From NCBI RefSeq assembly GCF_002845745.1, contig NZ_PIUM01000012.1, positions 62,001 to 126,000 on the forward strand: a stretch of 64,000 nucleotides of DNA, given 5' to 3'. Source of the DNA: Telmatospirillum siberiense (GTDB taxonomy: Bacteria > Pseudomonadota > Alphaproteobacteria > Rhodospirillales > Magnetospirillaceae). Every line of letters starts with the position of its first letter. Position 1 is the stretch's first letter. A model generated the notes under the pieces. It searched no databases. It saw only the letters and a list, made by a program, of their open reading frames with translations, and was not told the DNA's origin. Shown here piece after piece: positions 19,336 to 27,873 of the stretch. Both the position numbers and the translations under genes were made by a program.

Positions 19336-19911
19336 TTATCCTCGGGTTTTCACCGCATAGTCGGCGACGCGCTGGCCGAATACCTTGGCTGTCTCCAGAT
19401 CGCCCGGCAGCGGCCCTTCCTCGGGCGAGCTGTCGGAGGGCGACTGGGCGAAGGCGCCGGCGAAGGCGCCCAGGAAATTGATGTCGTTGCGCTGGGCCGC
19501 CTTGGCGTTGGCGGGCAACTGGCCGGCGCCGATCCACACCATGCAATGCTGCAGGGCGAAGGTGATGAGATACTGCACCGTCGTCTGCTTATCGCCGTTC
19601 AGAGAGGCCGAGTTGGTGAAGCCAGCCGCGATCTTGTCCTTCCAGCCCTGGGAGAACCACACCTTGGAACTGGTGTCGGCGAACTTTTTGAACTGCCAGG
19701 GGGCGCTGCCCATATAGGTCGGCGCGCCGAAGATGATGGCGTCGGCGGCGGCCAGCTTGTCCCAGCCGGCTTCGGGCAGGTCGCCTTCGGCGTTGATCGC
19801 CAACAGCTCCACCGTGGCGCCCTTGGCCGACCCGGCGCCCGCCGCCACGGCCTCGGCCTGCTTCTTGGTGTGCCCATAACCGGAATAAAAAACTACAACG
19901 ACTTTCGCCAT
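19336..19911 (-). CDS. Flavodoxin-fold NAD(P)H:quinone reductase (WrbA-like)
   Basis: A 191-residue flavodoxin-like protein, close in length and motifs to WrbA/NQO-type reductases: FMN phosphate loop YSGYGHTKKQAEA at about 9-21, FGAPTYMGSAPWQFK, and the FTNSASLNGDKQTT loop. It likely reduces quinones or electrophiles with two electrons. An Rrf2-type regulator lies upstream on the same strand, with a palindromic site between them, suggesting redox- or electrophile-responsive control. Three hairpins follow the stop. Confidence 0.85.
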   Translation of the reverse strand: MAKVVVVFYSGYGHTKKQAEAVAAGAGSAKGATVELLAINAEGDLPEAGWDKLAAADAIIFGAPTYMGSAPWQFKKFADTSSKVWFSQGWKDKIAAGFTNSASLNGDKQTTVQYLITFALQHCMVWIGAGQLPANAKAAQRNDINFLGAFAGAFAQSPSDSSPEEGPLPGDLETAKVFGQRVADYAVKTRG

Positions 19912-19932
19912 CTCTGAGCTCCTTAATTAAGA

Positions 19933-19951
19933 AACAGTAGTTGTTACTGTT
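19933..19951. promoter_or_regulatory. Candidate operator upstream of the flavodoxin gene
   Basis: A perfect inverted repeat AACAGTA-N5-TACTGTT within the 57-base gap between the flavodoxin and Rrf2 genes, just before the flavodoxin start. Position suggests binding by the Rrf2 regulator. No family consensus was matched. Confidence 0.45.
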
Positions 19952-19968
19952 ACATTTTCGCGAAAAAA

Positions 19969-20397
19969 TTATGCGGCGGCGCGCGCCTTAACAGCGGCGG
20001 CGACGTCGCCGATGCTGATCCTCCCCAGTTCCTTTTCCTTCGCCGTTTCGGCCTTGGTGAGAATATCGACCAGGACCGGCACGATGTGGGCCCCCACGGG
20101 ACATTTCGGGTTGGGGGGCTGGTGATGCAGGGCTTGGGCCTCCTGTTCGTCGACGGCCCGGTAGAGATCGAGCAGGGAAATGTCTTCGGGGTCCCGCGCC
20201 AGGAAGGAGCCGCCGGCGATTCCCCTTTGGCTCGTCACCAGGCCGGCTTTGGCCAGTGCGGACAGGATACGGCGCACCACCACCGGATTGGTGTTGACGC
20301 TGCCGGCGATCCAATCACTGGTCGCGGGGGTGTCGCGGTGCAACGCCAGGACGGCGGTGATATGCACGGCGACGGCGAAACGACAATTTCTGGCCAT
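19969..20397 (-). CDS. Rrf2-family transcriptional regulator
   Basis: A 142-residue Rrf2 regulator: winged helix with [21 protein letters not shown] and the wing [15 protein letters not shown], then the dimerisation helix DLYRAVDE. It lacks the three-Cys iron-sulfur cluster of IscR/NsrR; only Cys5 and Cys99 (NPKCPVG) are present, so a single-Cys thiol switch is possible. Start ATG 20397 was preferred over an upstream ATG because family members begin just before this helix. The flavodoxin gene 57 bases downstream is the likely target. Confidence 0.88.
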   Translation of the reverse strand: MARNCRFAVAVHITAVLALHRDTPATSDWIAGSVNTNPVVVRRILSALAKAGLVTSQRGIAGGSFLARDPEDISLLDLYRAVDEQEAQALHHQPPNPKCPVGAHIVPVLVDILTKAETAKEKELGRISIGDVAAAVKARAAA

Positions 20398-20417
20398 GGC
20401 TCTGCTGAAAAATCTAA

Positions 20418-20438
20418 TTGTAATTATACTAGTTACAA
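20418..20438. promoter_or_regulatory. Candidate autoregulatory site upstream of the Rrf2 gene
   Basis: Inverted repeat TTGTAA-N9-TTACAA in an AT-rich patch 21 bases before the Rrf2 start. It differs in sequence and spacing from the site before the flavodoxin gene, so a shared operator is not established. Confidence 0.3.
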
Positions 20439-20571
20439 ATATTGCGGCTGTCAAGCGGAGGGATTAGCTATTAACCTTCCGCCCGAGCATCGGAGGGGGA
20501 TGACGCAAAGACCCATCGGGGTCGTTGCGGGGAATAAGGGTTTTAGAGTCGGTCTTGGAAGGATTGGTTCA

Positions 20572-21873
20572 ATGAATGCGCCGAAAAAGCTGAAGTGGCT
20601 GCCGGTTCTACAGGTGGCCAGCGGCAATTTCCTCGAAATGTACGATTTCATGATTTTTGGCTATTATGCATCGGCGATTGCGAGGGCCTTCTTTCCCAGC
20701 GGCAGCGACTTTGCTTCCCTGATGCTTTCCCTGATGACCTTCGGCGCCGGCTTCCTGATGCGGCCGCTGGGGGCGATCTTTCTCGGATCCTATATCGACC
20801 ACAAGGGCCGTCGCGCCGGGCTGCTGATCACTCTGGGCCTGATGTCCATCGGGACCCTGTCCATCGGCGTGATGCCGGGTTACGAGACCATCGGGCTTCT
20901 GGCGCCGGTGCTGGTGGTGATCGGCCGTCTGCTGCAGGGATTTTCCGCCGGTGTCGAGTTGGGCGGCGTTTCGGTTTACCTGTCCGAGATCGCCACGCCC
21001 GGAAACAAGGGCTTTTATGTCAGTTGGCAGTCAGGCAGCCAGCAGATGGCCGTCATTTTCGCCGCCCTGCTGGGCGTGCTGCTCAGTTCGCTGATGCGGC
21101 CCGAGGAAATGAGCGCCTGGGGCTGGCGCATTCCCATCCTGGTCGGCTGCATGATCATCCCGCTGATCTTCATGTTGCGCCGTTCCCTGAAGGAGACCGA
21201 GGAGTTCGCCAAGCGGAAGCATCATCCCAGTCCGTCCGAGATCATTCGTTCGGTGGGCGCCAATTGGCGCCTGGTGCTGGTCGGCGTCATGATGGTGACG
21301 ATGACCACGGTGTCCTTCTATATGATCACCGCCTATACCCCGACCTTCGGCAGTCAGGCGCTGCATCTGGCCAGCATCGACAATCTGATCGTCACCCTGT
21401 GCGTCGGCATTTCCAATTTCTGCCTTCTGCCGATCATGGGGGCGGTATCGGACAGGATCGGCCGCCGGCCGTTGCTGATCACCTGTACCGTTCTCGCCCT
21501 GATCACCGCCTATCCGGCGATGTCCTGGCTGGCCAGCGCGCCATCCTTTACCCGCCTGTTGACGGTTGAACTATGGTTGTCGGTCATCTATGCCAGCTAC
21601 AACGGGGCGATGGTGGTCTTCCTGACCGAAATCATGCCGACTGCGGTGCGCACCGCCGGTTTCTCCCTGGCCTACAGTCTCGCCACGGCGATTTTCGGAG
21701 GTTTCACCCCGGCGATCTGTACCTACCTGATCCATGTTTTCGATAACAAGGCGATGCCCGGCGTCTGGCTTTCCTTTGCCGCCGCCTGTGGCCTGATCGC
21801 CGCCTTGTTGACCAGGGGGCAGGCCGAGCAAACCGCACGGGGGGACGCGGCGGAATCGGCAAAGTCCGCCTGA
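20572..21873 (+). CDS. MFS citrate/tricarballylate:proton symporter-like transporter
   Basis: A 433-residue major facilitator protein of the metabolite:H+ symporter family with twelve predicted helices. The N-terminus ([18 protein letters not shown]) and [24 protein letters not shown] match the citrate carriers CitA/CitH and TcuC. The loop motif [12 protein letters not shown] is the usual MFS motif A. ATG 20572 has GGAAGGA upstream. It stands alone and is convergent with mazG. The substrate, a tri- or dicarboxylate, is inferred from family only. Confidence 0.88.
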   Translation: MNAPKKLKWLPVLQVASGNFLEMYDFMIFGYYASAIARAFFPSGSDFASLMLSLMTFGAGFLMRPLGAIFLGSYIDHKGRRAGLLITLGLMSIGTLSIGVMPGYETIGLLAPVLVVIGRLLQGFSAGVELGGVSVYLSEIATPGNKGFYVSWQSGSQQMAVIFAALLGVLLSSLMRPEEMSAWGWRIPILVGCMIIPLIFMLRRSLKETEEFAKRKHHPSPSEIIRSVGANWRLVLVGVMMVTMTTVSFYMITAYTPTFGSQALHLASIDNLIVTLCVGISNFCLLPIMGAVSDRIGRRPLLITCTVLALITAYPAMSWLASAPSFTRLLTVELWLSVIYASYNGAMVVFLTEIMPTAVRTAGFSLAYSLATAIFGGFTPAICTYLIHVFDNKAMPGVWLSFAAACGLIAALLTRGQAEQTARGDAAESAKSA

Positions 21874-21913
21874 CCTCGGCGAGGAGGGCCGCGGGCGTCC
21901 GGTCCACCTCCCT

Positions 21914-22357
21914 TTATCCCAGCCCGTCTTCCTCGCGTGGGGAGAAGGGTTGGGATGAGGGGCGCGTGCGATCCGCCGTTCCGTTCGTACGGGTACGGGT
22001 TTTTTCGCGTTCTTTGGCCTTGCTCCACAAGGCGGCCTCTTCCTCCAGGCTCAAATCCCGCCCGGCTTCGTACAACCAGGGCTTCCGATATTTCAGTTTG
22101 CTCAAGGCCGTAGCGGAGATCCGTTCCAGGGAAAGGCCATGTTCATCCCCGGCGACGATCAGCGCGAAAAGCAGCGACCAGAGGATGTCTCCCAGTTCCT
22201 CCTCCAGGGCACGCGGGTCTCCTTCGTCGAGAGCGTCGCGGCATTCGTCGATTTCGCCTTTCAGCTTGGCAAGCGATTGAGGCAGCGTCTGCGATCGCGA
22301 CCAGGCCGAACGCGTTCGGTCGAGCCGCAAGCCGTCGATCAGGTCCAGCAACGTCAT
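21914..22357 (-). CDS. MazG-type nucleotide pyrophosphohydrolase
   Basis: A 147-residue all-alpha NTP pyrophosphatase. The metal-binding EXXE-N-EXXD pattern is present: KGEIDECRDAL then EEELGDILWSLL, followed by a helix with LSKLKYRKPWL. It is half the size of housekeeping MazG and resembles stand-alone MazG-like proteins. The start ATG 22357 lies 11 bases after the radical SAM stop, so the pair is an operon. The tail after residue 120 is charged and low in complexity. It would convert an NTP to NMP and pyrophosphate; the substrate is unknown. Confidence 0.85.
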   Translation of the reverse strand: MTLLDLIDGLRLDRTRSAWSRSQTLPQSLAKLKGEIDECRDALDEGDPRALEEELGDILWSLLFALIVAGDEHGLSLERISATALSKLKYRKPWLYEAGRDLSLEEEAALWSKAKEREKTRTRTNGTADRTRPSSQPFSPREEDGLG

Positions 22358-22368
22358 GTCCGCTCTCG

Positions 22369-24018
22369 TCAAAGGGTTGGCTCCTGCGCGCTCTCCTGGG
22401 GCTGCCACGGGTCGCGCGGGTTCAGAACACCGATGAATCCGCTGATCTCCCGGCGAAGCCGGTCGGCCAGGTCGGCGTGGACGCGCGGGGATTGCGTGGC
22501 CTCCAGCATGCCGTCGATGACGGCGGCGCGACGCTCCTTCATCCGTTCGACGAGCGGCGGCACCGTGGCGGGATCTTCGATCATCGCCAAAGTGAGGAAT
22601 TTGACGAAATCGAAATTCAATTCCTTCGCCGCTTCGACGACATGATTGGGAAATTCGTCGAACAGCGCCATCCGCTGGGCGTTTCGGGCCAGGCGATAGG
22701 CATAGTCGGTCTCGTTCTTCCAGATCTGGCACCAGTCGGCGATTTTCTGAACCAGCGGATCTTCGAAGCGATAATCGTATGTCATCTGGTCGAAATCGTA
22801 AGAACCGAGCAGGTCGGCGCGCGCGACCCATTTATGGAGCGCCGAGGCTTCCTGAACGTCGATCCGCGATAATGTCTGGCTGGTGATCCTCCATAAGCGG
22901 TGACGATCGAGGTTCTCGATATTTTCCATGAGATCGTCGACCGAGGCGAAGGGGTCGAACATGATGAATCCGGATTCCACCGGCAGGCCGATCTCTTCGA
23001 GCAATTGCAGGGCCCGGATGTTGCCTTCGGCCTTCGTCGCCTTGGCGAATCGCTTGAGCTGGCGGTCGCAAAAGGATTCGCAGCCGACGAACAGCAGCGA
23101 AAGCCCGACTTGCTGAAGGCGCTTCAGCAAAGCCAGGCGGCGGTCGTTCGCCTTGTCGCTGTCGCGGAGCCGGACGACGTTATCGGCCCTGGTCGAGAAG
23201 GAGAAGGTCGGCGTGTCGTGAAGCGCCTCCAGCCGGTCGGCCAGGCGGAGGCAGAACTCCGGGTCGTCGCCGATGAAATCTTCGTCGCAGAAGGTAAAAC
23301 GCCGGATGCCCAGGTCCTTCAATTTCGCGATGGTCTCGACGATCGGGTCGATGGGGAAGCGGATCCAGCGCGGCTGTCCCGCTTCGCGCGGGGGGCGGGT
23401 GCAGAAGGCGCAGTGATCGAAATGGCAGCCCCGGCTGGTCTCGACCCGGGCAAAATACTTATGCGGATCGACCCAGGTCGGCACGGCGTAGTCCCGCGGC
23501 CAGGCGACCGGTGTCTGATGCATGCGCCCGTCATGACGAAGCGCGATGCCGGGGGTGAGGAAAAAATCCGGCCCCGGCGGAGGCGCGCCCGCCTCCGTCC
23601 AGGCCGCATATTGTCGGAGAGCCGATTCGAGGGGAATTTCTCCGAAACTCCGCACGACCAGGAGCCCCGGATAGCGGTCGAGATAGATTTCCGGGCGGTA
23701 GGTCGGCAGCGTATTGCCGACGACGATCTGCGGAAGGTGTCGTTCCGCCGCGGTTTGCGTATAAAGTCGATCCAGCAATGCGCAACCGACGCTATGAGTC
23801 CCCTGCATCATGGAAATGCCGATGACGTCGCTTCCGCGCGCACCGAGATCCCCGACGAGTTTCCCGATATCGGCCGGATCGCGATTGTCCAGGATGAACA
23901 AGGCGACATCCCATTCCGGCAGTGTCTTGCGGATATATCCGGCAAGCACCTCAATGGAATAGGGGGCAGAGGTCGGCGATTGTTCCTCACTGTAAAGTTG
24001 CACAAGCGAGAGCCTCAT
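22369..24018 (-). CDS. B12-binding-type radical SAM protein with CX4CX2C motif
   Basis: A 549-residue protein. Residues 1-145 form a Rossmann-like domain resembling the cobalamin-binding domain of class B radical SAM enzymes, but the DXHXXG cobalamin motif is absent. The radical SAM core starts near 185; the cluster Cys are 198, 203 and 206 in SRGCHFDHCAFC, spaced CX4CX2C rather than CX3CX2C. A TFCDEDFIGD segment and GLSLLFVGCES follow as in the family. The helical C-terminal region (about 430-549) is specific. It is cotranscribed with mazG and divergent from a surE-like gene. Reaction unknown. Confidence 0.85.
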   Translation of the reverse strand: MRLSLVQLYSEEQSPTSAPYSIEVLAGYIRKTLPEWDVALFILDNRDPADIGKLVGDLGARGSDVIGISMMQGTHSVGCALLDRLYTQTAAERHLPQIVVGNTLPTYRPEIYLDRYPGLLVVRSFGEIPLESALRQYAAWTEAGAPPPGPDFFLTPGIALRHDGRMHQTPVAWPRDYAVPTWVDPHKYFARVETSRGCHFDHCAFCTRPPREAGQPRWIRFPIDPIVETIAKLKDLGIRRFTFCDEDFIGDDPEFCLRLADRLEALHDTPTFSFSTRADNVVRLRDSDKANDRRLALLKRLQQVGLSLLFVGCESFCDRQLKRFAKATKAEGNIRALQLLEEIGLPVESGFIMFDPFASVDDLMENIENLDRHRLWRITSQTLSRIDVQEASALHKWVARADLLGSYDFDQMTYDYRFEDPLVQKIADWCQIWKNETDYAYRLARNAQRMALFDEFPNHVVEAAKELNFDFVKFLTLAMIEDPATVPPLVERMKERRAAVIDGMLEATQSPRVHADLADRLRREISGFIGVLNPRDPWQPQESAQEPTL

Positions 24019-24219
24019 GTCACTTGCCCTCCATCGCGGATGGATGAAACCTATGATAGAAAAACAAGAGATCCTATTTTGTTATCATAGAGAGCACAAC
24101 GTGACTTCTCGCATAACGTGTATATATGAAGGCTAATACTCATTAAAGGTGTAGTCGCTCCGGAGGATGGCCATCGAAAGCCGTTCGCCGCAGTTCTTCC
24201 GGAGTTTTGGAGGCGATGA
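24019..24219. promoter_or_regulatory. AT-rich divergent promoter region with inverted repeat
   Basis: Between the radical SAM and SurE-like starts. Perfect arms CTATGATA (24051-24058) and TATCATAG (24083-24090) with 24 bases between, extended by partial complementarity inside. The DNA is clearly more AT-rich than its surroundings. It probably carries both promoters; no unique -10/-35 pair could be fixed. Confidence 0.45.
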
Positions 24220-24999
24220 ATGCGCGTGTTGCTTTGCAATGACGATGGGATCGAAGCGCCCGGCCTCTGGTACGCCTATGACGGGCTCCGCGATTTCGAC
24301 CGCGAGGTGGTGGCTCCGATGACCGACCAGAGCGGGTCATCCCATTCGACGTCGTGCCTGTCCGCGCCGTTTGGCGTATGGGGACGCCAAATCAACGATA
24401 CCGAGGCGATGGTGGTCGACGGAACGCCGTCCGACGCCGTCAAATTCAAGCTCTATCACAGCCGGAAACCGTTCGATGCCATGGTTTCGGGCATCAATGC
24501 CGGCGAAAATGCCGGGCTTTCCCAATATTATTCGGGAACGGTCGCCGCCGCGCGCGAGGCGGCCATGCGCGGCATTCCCTCGGTCTCCATTTCGGTATGG
24601 CGCAACGACCCGGCGCATTACCGGGCCGCCGCCGATTTCTTGCGAAAATGGTTGCCGCAATGGTTCGGACGGCCGGGCGACGGGCGACCGCCAGGCCCCC
24701 TGCTGTTGAATGTCAATTTCCCCGACGGAAATCCCGCGGACATTCGCGGAATCCGTGTGGCTCGCCAGTCGATGGCCTATTTCGAGGATCACTTCCGCCG
24801 GATCGACGGCGACGGTCCGACCGCCGAATATGCCTTGGTGATAGGGGAGAAAAGGCAGGACCGGATGGGCCGGGAATCCGACGATTGGGCCCTGCGGCAC
24901 GGATACGTCACCGTCGTTCCGCTGTCGGTCGATACCACCTGCATGACGGGGGCCGCGTGGTTGCGCACGATTCATGACGGCGGGGACGGCCCGGCTTGA
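24220..24999 (+). CDS. Divergent SurE-family 5'/3'-nucleotidase
   Basis: A 259-residue metallophosphatase of the SurE family, which removes phosphate from nucleoside monophosphates. Metal ligands and loops are present: CNDDG (Asp8, Asp9), the SGSSHSTS segment, VDGTPSDAVKF, SGINAGENAG and YSGTVAAAREA. It differs from housekeeping SurE (for example CNDDG in place of TNDDG) and is not next to pcm or nlpD, so it looks like an accessory paralogue. It is divergent from the radical SAM-mazG operon and convergent with the HMA_2-ABC exporter. Confidence 0.87.
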   Translation: MRVLLCNDDGIEAPGLWYAYDGLRDFDREVVAPMTDQSGSSHSTSCLSAPFGVWGRQINDTEAMVVDGTPSDAVKFKLYHSRKPFDAMVSGINAGENAGLSQYYSGTVAAAREAAMRGIPSVSISVWRNDPAHYRAAADFLRKWLPQWFGRPGDGRPPGPLLLNVNFPDGNPADIRGIRVARQSMAYFEDHFRRIDGDGPTAEYALVIGEKRQDRMGRESDDWALRHGYVTVVPLSVDTTCMTGAAWLRTIHDGGDGPA

Positions 25000-25025
25000 C
25001 GGTCCTCTCGGATGGCCGGGCGCTA

Positions 25026-27065
25026 TTACATCGCGCTTCGCGACACCCCGCGATTCTGGCTGTTGAGCAAGGACCGGTAGAAGCCATTTTTCCGGATCAG
25101 GCCGGCATGGCTGCCGGTTTCGACGATGCGGCCATGGTCGAGCACGATGATGGTGTCGGCATCCCTGACGGCGGCCAGGCGGTGGGCGACGACGATGATG
25201 GTATGGCCGGCCATGCGTTGGCGGATGCCCGACAAGACGCTCTGTTCGGTGACCGCGTCGAGATTGGATGTGGCCTCGTCCAGCAGCAGGACGGGCGATC
25301 GCTTGAGCAGGGCGCGGGCGATCAGCAGGCGCTGGCGTTGGCCATCGGACAGTTTCAGTCCCTGTACGCCGATTTCGGTAAAATAGCCTTGCGGCAGGGC
25401 TTCGACGAAATGATGAATATGGGCCGATCGGGCCGCTTCGACGATGGACTCCGCATCCGCGTCCTCCTGGCCGAGACCGATATTGTGCCCCACCGTGTCT
25501 TCGAACAGGAAGGAGCGCTGGTCGACGCAGGAAAAGACCTTTCGCAGGCTTTCCCTGCGAAAGTTCCGGATGTCTTCGCCATCGATCCGCACCGACCCTT
25601 CCAGCGGGTCGTAGAATCGCAACAGCAGTTTGACCAGGGTGCTTTTCCCCGAGCCGGAGGCGCCGACGATGCCGACGACGCTGCCCCTGGGAATGCGCAG
25701 GTCGATGTTCCGGATCGCCAGTTCCCGCGCTCCGGGATAGCCGAAGACGACATTGGAGAACTCGATGGCGTCGGCCGGGGCATCGGGGGCAAGGGCGGTC
25801 GAGCCGTCGTCGCGCTCGATCGGCAACGCGCTGATCCGGCTCAATGAGCGATAGGCCGCGAGGCCGTGGTTCACGCTGTCCAAGGCCTGCCCGAGATTGG
25901 AGAAGGGATAGAACAGGTGGCCGCTGATCAGCATGAGCACCAGATGGCTGCCCGGGCTGATGGTTCCCGCGGCCAGCGCCAGACCCGCCGCCAGGGTGAC
26001 GGCGGAGACGCCCAGCAGCGTGATCAGTTCCAGGCGGAGCGGATAACGGACCGACTGCCGCGAAGCTTCGATGCTGATGCGTTCGTACGCCGTCGCCGCC
26101 TGGCGCATGTCGGCCAGGACACGCTCCTCAAGGCCGTATCCTCTGATGGTCGTCAGGCCGTCGATCAGTTCGGTGAGCTTGCGGTCGGGCAGATTGCGGG
26201 CTTCGCCGGCGATTTCATAACGCTGTCGCATGTCGCGGTAGCTGCGTCTGACCTCGACGACCATGGCAAGCAGGGCGAGCAGCGGAATCCACACCAACTG
26301 CGGGGCCAGGACGAAGAACGTCAGAGTGAGCAGGGCGGTGTTGAGGGCGATGTGCGCCAGGGCGCTCAATCCGTCGAATCCCTGTTCGATCTGGACCAGA
26401 TTATGCCTGATGCTGTTGGCGAGACTGCTGGTCGACTGCCCGTCGAGCGCCGGTTGGTCCGCCAGCAGCAGGCGTTGGCTCAAGGCCAGGCGCATTTCGG
26501 TTTCGACGGTGCGTCCCAGGCGATGCCATATGTTGCTGCTGCGCCGCTTCAATTCGATATAAGCGAAGGTGCCGGCCAAGATGCCGGCCAGTGACAATCC
26601 CATCGGTCCCGCCAGAGCGACCCGCCCCGACAGGGCTCCTCCGCGAAGCAGGCGGTCGAGGGTGCGGCCCAGGGAGAAGATGCGGACCAGGGACGCCACG
26701 GCGGCGCCACCGGCCAGAACCGTGCCCAGGCGGGCTTCGGGCGCCCGGATCAGGCGTCCCGTCAGATCCGGCCAGTCGACCGTTTCGGGAGCGGTCTCGG
26801 GCGAAGACCACAGCGCCGAAATGACGGCTTCGAGCGCGTCGACATCGGTGCGCCGGTCGAAGAGCACCAGAATTCGCATGATGCGGGAATCGACTTGCAC
26901 CTGCAGAACGCCGGGACAGCCGTTCAAAGCCTCGGTCAGCCGCTCGGGCAGGCCGGGCGTATCGCGGAGCGCCCGCCACCGCCAACGGATGCGGCCGGGA
27001 ACCAGGGAAAGCCGTTCGAGGTTGGCGCCGTCGGAATATGGGAGCGGAACGGACTGGCGCCTCAA
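25026..27065 (-). CDS. ABC exporter (fused membrane and ATPase domains) with N-terminal HMA_2-like domain
   Basis: A 679-residue half-transporter. Residues about 20-85 (VPGRIRWRWRAL, then CPGVLQVQVDSRIMRILVLFD) look like the HMA_2 domain usually found on heavy-metal P-type ATPases; it has one Cys and no CXXC. Membrane domain about 112-400. ATPase: Walker A GASGSGKST (468-476), signature LSDGQ (572-576, in place of LSGGQ), Walker B with VLLLDEATSNLD, and H-loop VAHR. The start is TTG 27065, overlapping the TGA of the DUF5132-like gene (TTGA), which implies coupled translation. Type IV exporter; cargo unknown. Confidence 0.85.
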   Translation of the reverse strand: MRRQSVPLPYSDGANLERLSLVPGRIRWRWRALRDTPGLPERLTEALNGCPGVLQVQVDSRIMRILVLFDRRTDVDALEAVISALWSSPETAPETVDWPDLTGRLIRAPEARLGTVLAGGAAVASLVRIFSLGRTLDRLLRGGALSGRVALAGPMGLSLAGILAGTFAYIELKRRSSNIWHRLGRTVETEMRLALSQRLLLADQPALDGQSTSSLANSIRHNLVQIEQGFDGLSALAHIALNTALLTLTFFVLAPQLVWIPLLALLAMVVEVRRSYRDMRQRYEIAGEARNLPDRKLTELIDGLTTIRGYGLEERVLADMRQAATAYERISIEASRQSVRYPLRLELITLLGVSAVTLAAGLALAAGTISPGSHLVLMLISGHLFYPFSNLGQALDSVNHGLAAYRSLSRISALPIERDDGSTALAPDAPADAIEFSNVVFGYPGARELAIRNIDLRIPRGSVVGIVGASGSGKSTLVKLLLRFYDPLEGSVRIDGEDIRNFRRESLRKVFSCVDQRSFLFEDTVGHNIGLGQEDADAESIVEAARSAHIHHFVEALPQGYFTEIGVQGLKLSDGQRQRLLIARALLKRSPVLLLDEATSNLDAVTEQSVLSGIRQRMAGHTIIVVAHRLAAVRDADTIIVLDHGRIVETGSHAGLIRKNGFYRSLLNSQNRGVSRSAM

Positions 27066-27328
27066 TGCGAATGACCGTTCGCCGGAGCCGCGGAGCCGCG
27101 CGTCCGGCCGGAGACGGGACTTTCGGCCGCCACTTCCGCCCGGGCGTCATCCATTTCGGCCCGCCAGGTTCGATAGCCGTCGCCGACGGCACCGGCGCCT
27201 CTGAAGGCCGATTTCGTCAAAGCCTTGGCGGTGCGCCGCAAGGGTTCCTGGAGAACCAGCGCGGTGACGGCGCCGGCGACGAACGCGCCGACGATCATGA
27301 CGGGAACGGCAAAAAATAATCGCGGCAT
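27062..27328 (-). CDS. DUF5132-like small membrane protein
   Basis: An 88-residue protein with one hydrophobic segment of about 20 residues near the N-terminus, then a basic amphipathic helix (EPLRRTAKALTKSAFRGAGA) and an acidic helix with DDARAEVAAE. This layout fits the DUF5132 family, whose genes I recall beside HMA_2-containing metal transporters. It overlaps and is translationally coupled to the HMA_2-ABC exporter gene. The C-terminal AANGHSH-like end has two His but is too short to call a metal site. Start ATG 27328. Confidence 0.65.
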   Translation of the reverse strand: MPRLFFAVPVMIVGAFVAGAVTALVLQEPLRRTAKALTKSAFRGAGAVGDGYRTWRAEMDDARAEVAAESPVSGRTRGSAAPANGHSH

Positions 27329-27533
27329 GAGCCCTCCGGAATCGATCGTCGCGACAACCATTATTGCGAAGGGCTGTCGCGCATTGGTTGTTCAGGAAGG
27401 TACATACGAAAGTTGATTTGTTGAGAAAAGGGAAAAATTAATTGTATAACGTATCGCATATACTACTTTTACGTTAGTTTCCCAGAGCCGCTCTCGGCTA
27501 TGATTTTCCCCGGATCAGAATGAGGAGCGCAGA
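27329..27533. promoter_or_regulatory. AT-rich divergent promoter region
   Basis: Between the DUF5132-like/exporter operon and the 94-aa membrane gene. The segment about 27405-27475 is AT-rich and likely holds promoters for both. A small hairpin (AGCCG/CGGCT near 27487-27500) precedes the 94-aa gene. Confidence 0.35.
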
Positions 27534-27818
27534 ATGCCCGACTCGACGGAACAGCTTACGAATGGGGTCAAACTTGTCGGTGAAGCGTTGTTGCCGGGAA
27601 CGAGCCTGCTGATGGATGGCCGATTCGTCGACGGCGCGGCCCATGTGGTCGTCGGATTGGGCGCCCGCATCCTGTTGGGACCGCTCGGCGTTTTGGTCGT
27701 CGCGGCCGATTCCTTCAGTAAATCGGTGACGGAGCGTCATCTTTGGGACCATGTTCTGGCGGCCCGGCCGAAAGCCGCCCCGGCAGCCGGGGCGCCCCCG
27801 GCGAGGGCGGAGACCTGA
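27534..27818 (+). CDS. Small Gly-rich membrane protein, DUF6072-like
   Basis: A 94-residue protein with two Gly/Ala-rich hydrophobic segments: GEALLPGTSLLMDGRFVDGA with the following VVVGLGARILLGPLGVLVVAA, then a conserved-looking DSFSKSVTERHLWDHV and a disordered Ala/Pro tail. I associate this pattern with DUF6072, from memory and at low certainty. Divergent from the DUF5132-like/HMA_2-ABC operon across 205 bases; the shared intergenic region suggests common control. Function is unknown. Confidence 0.6.
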   Translation: MPDSTEQLTNGVKLVGEALLPGTSLLMDGRFVDGAAHVVVGLGARILLGPLGVLVVAADSFSKSVTERHLWDHVLAARPKAAPAAGAPPARAET

Positions 27819-27873
27819 CGCTCGGGGATAAAACGCCGCTCGTCCCTTCCAAGCGTCTCCTCGGATCTCCCCC

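Noticed and set aside
24220-24999. SurE-like gene as the housekeeping surE
   Set aside because: Motifs diverge from the usual TNDDG and the context lacks pcm/nlpD/serS, so it is treated as an accessory paralogue.
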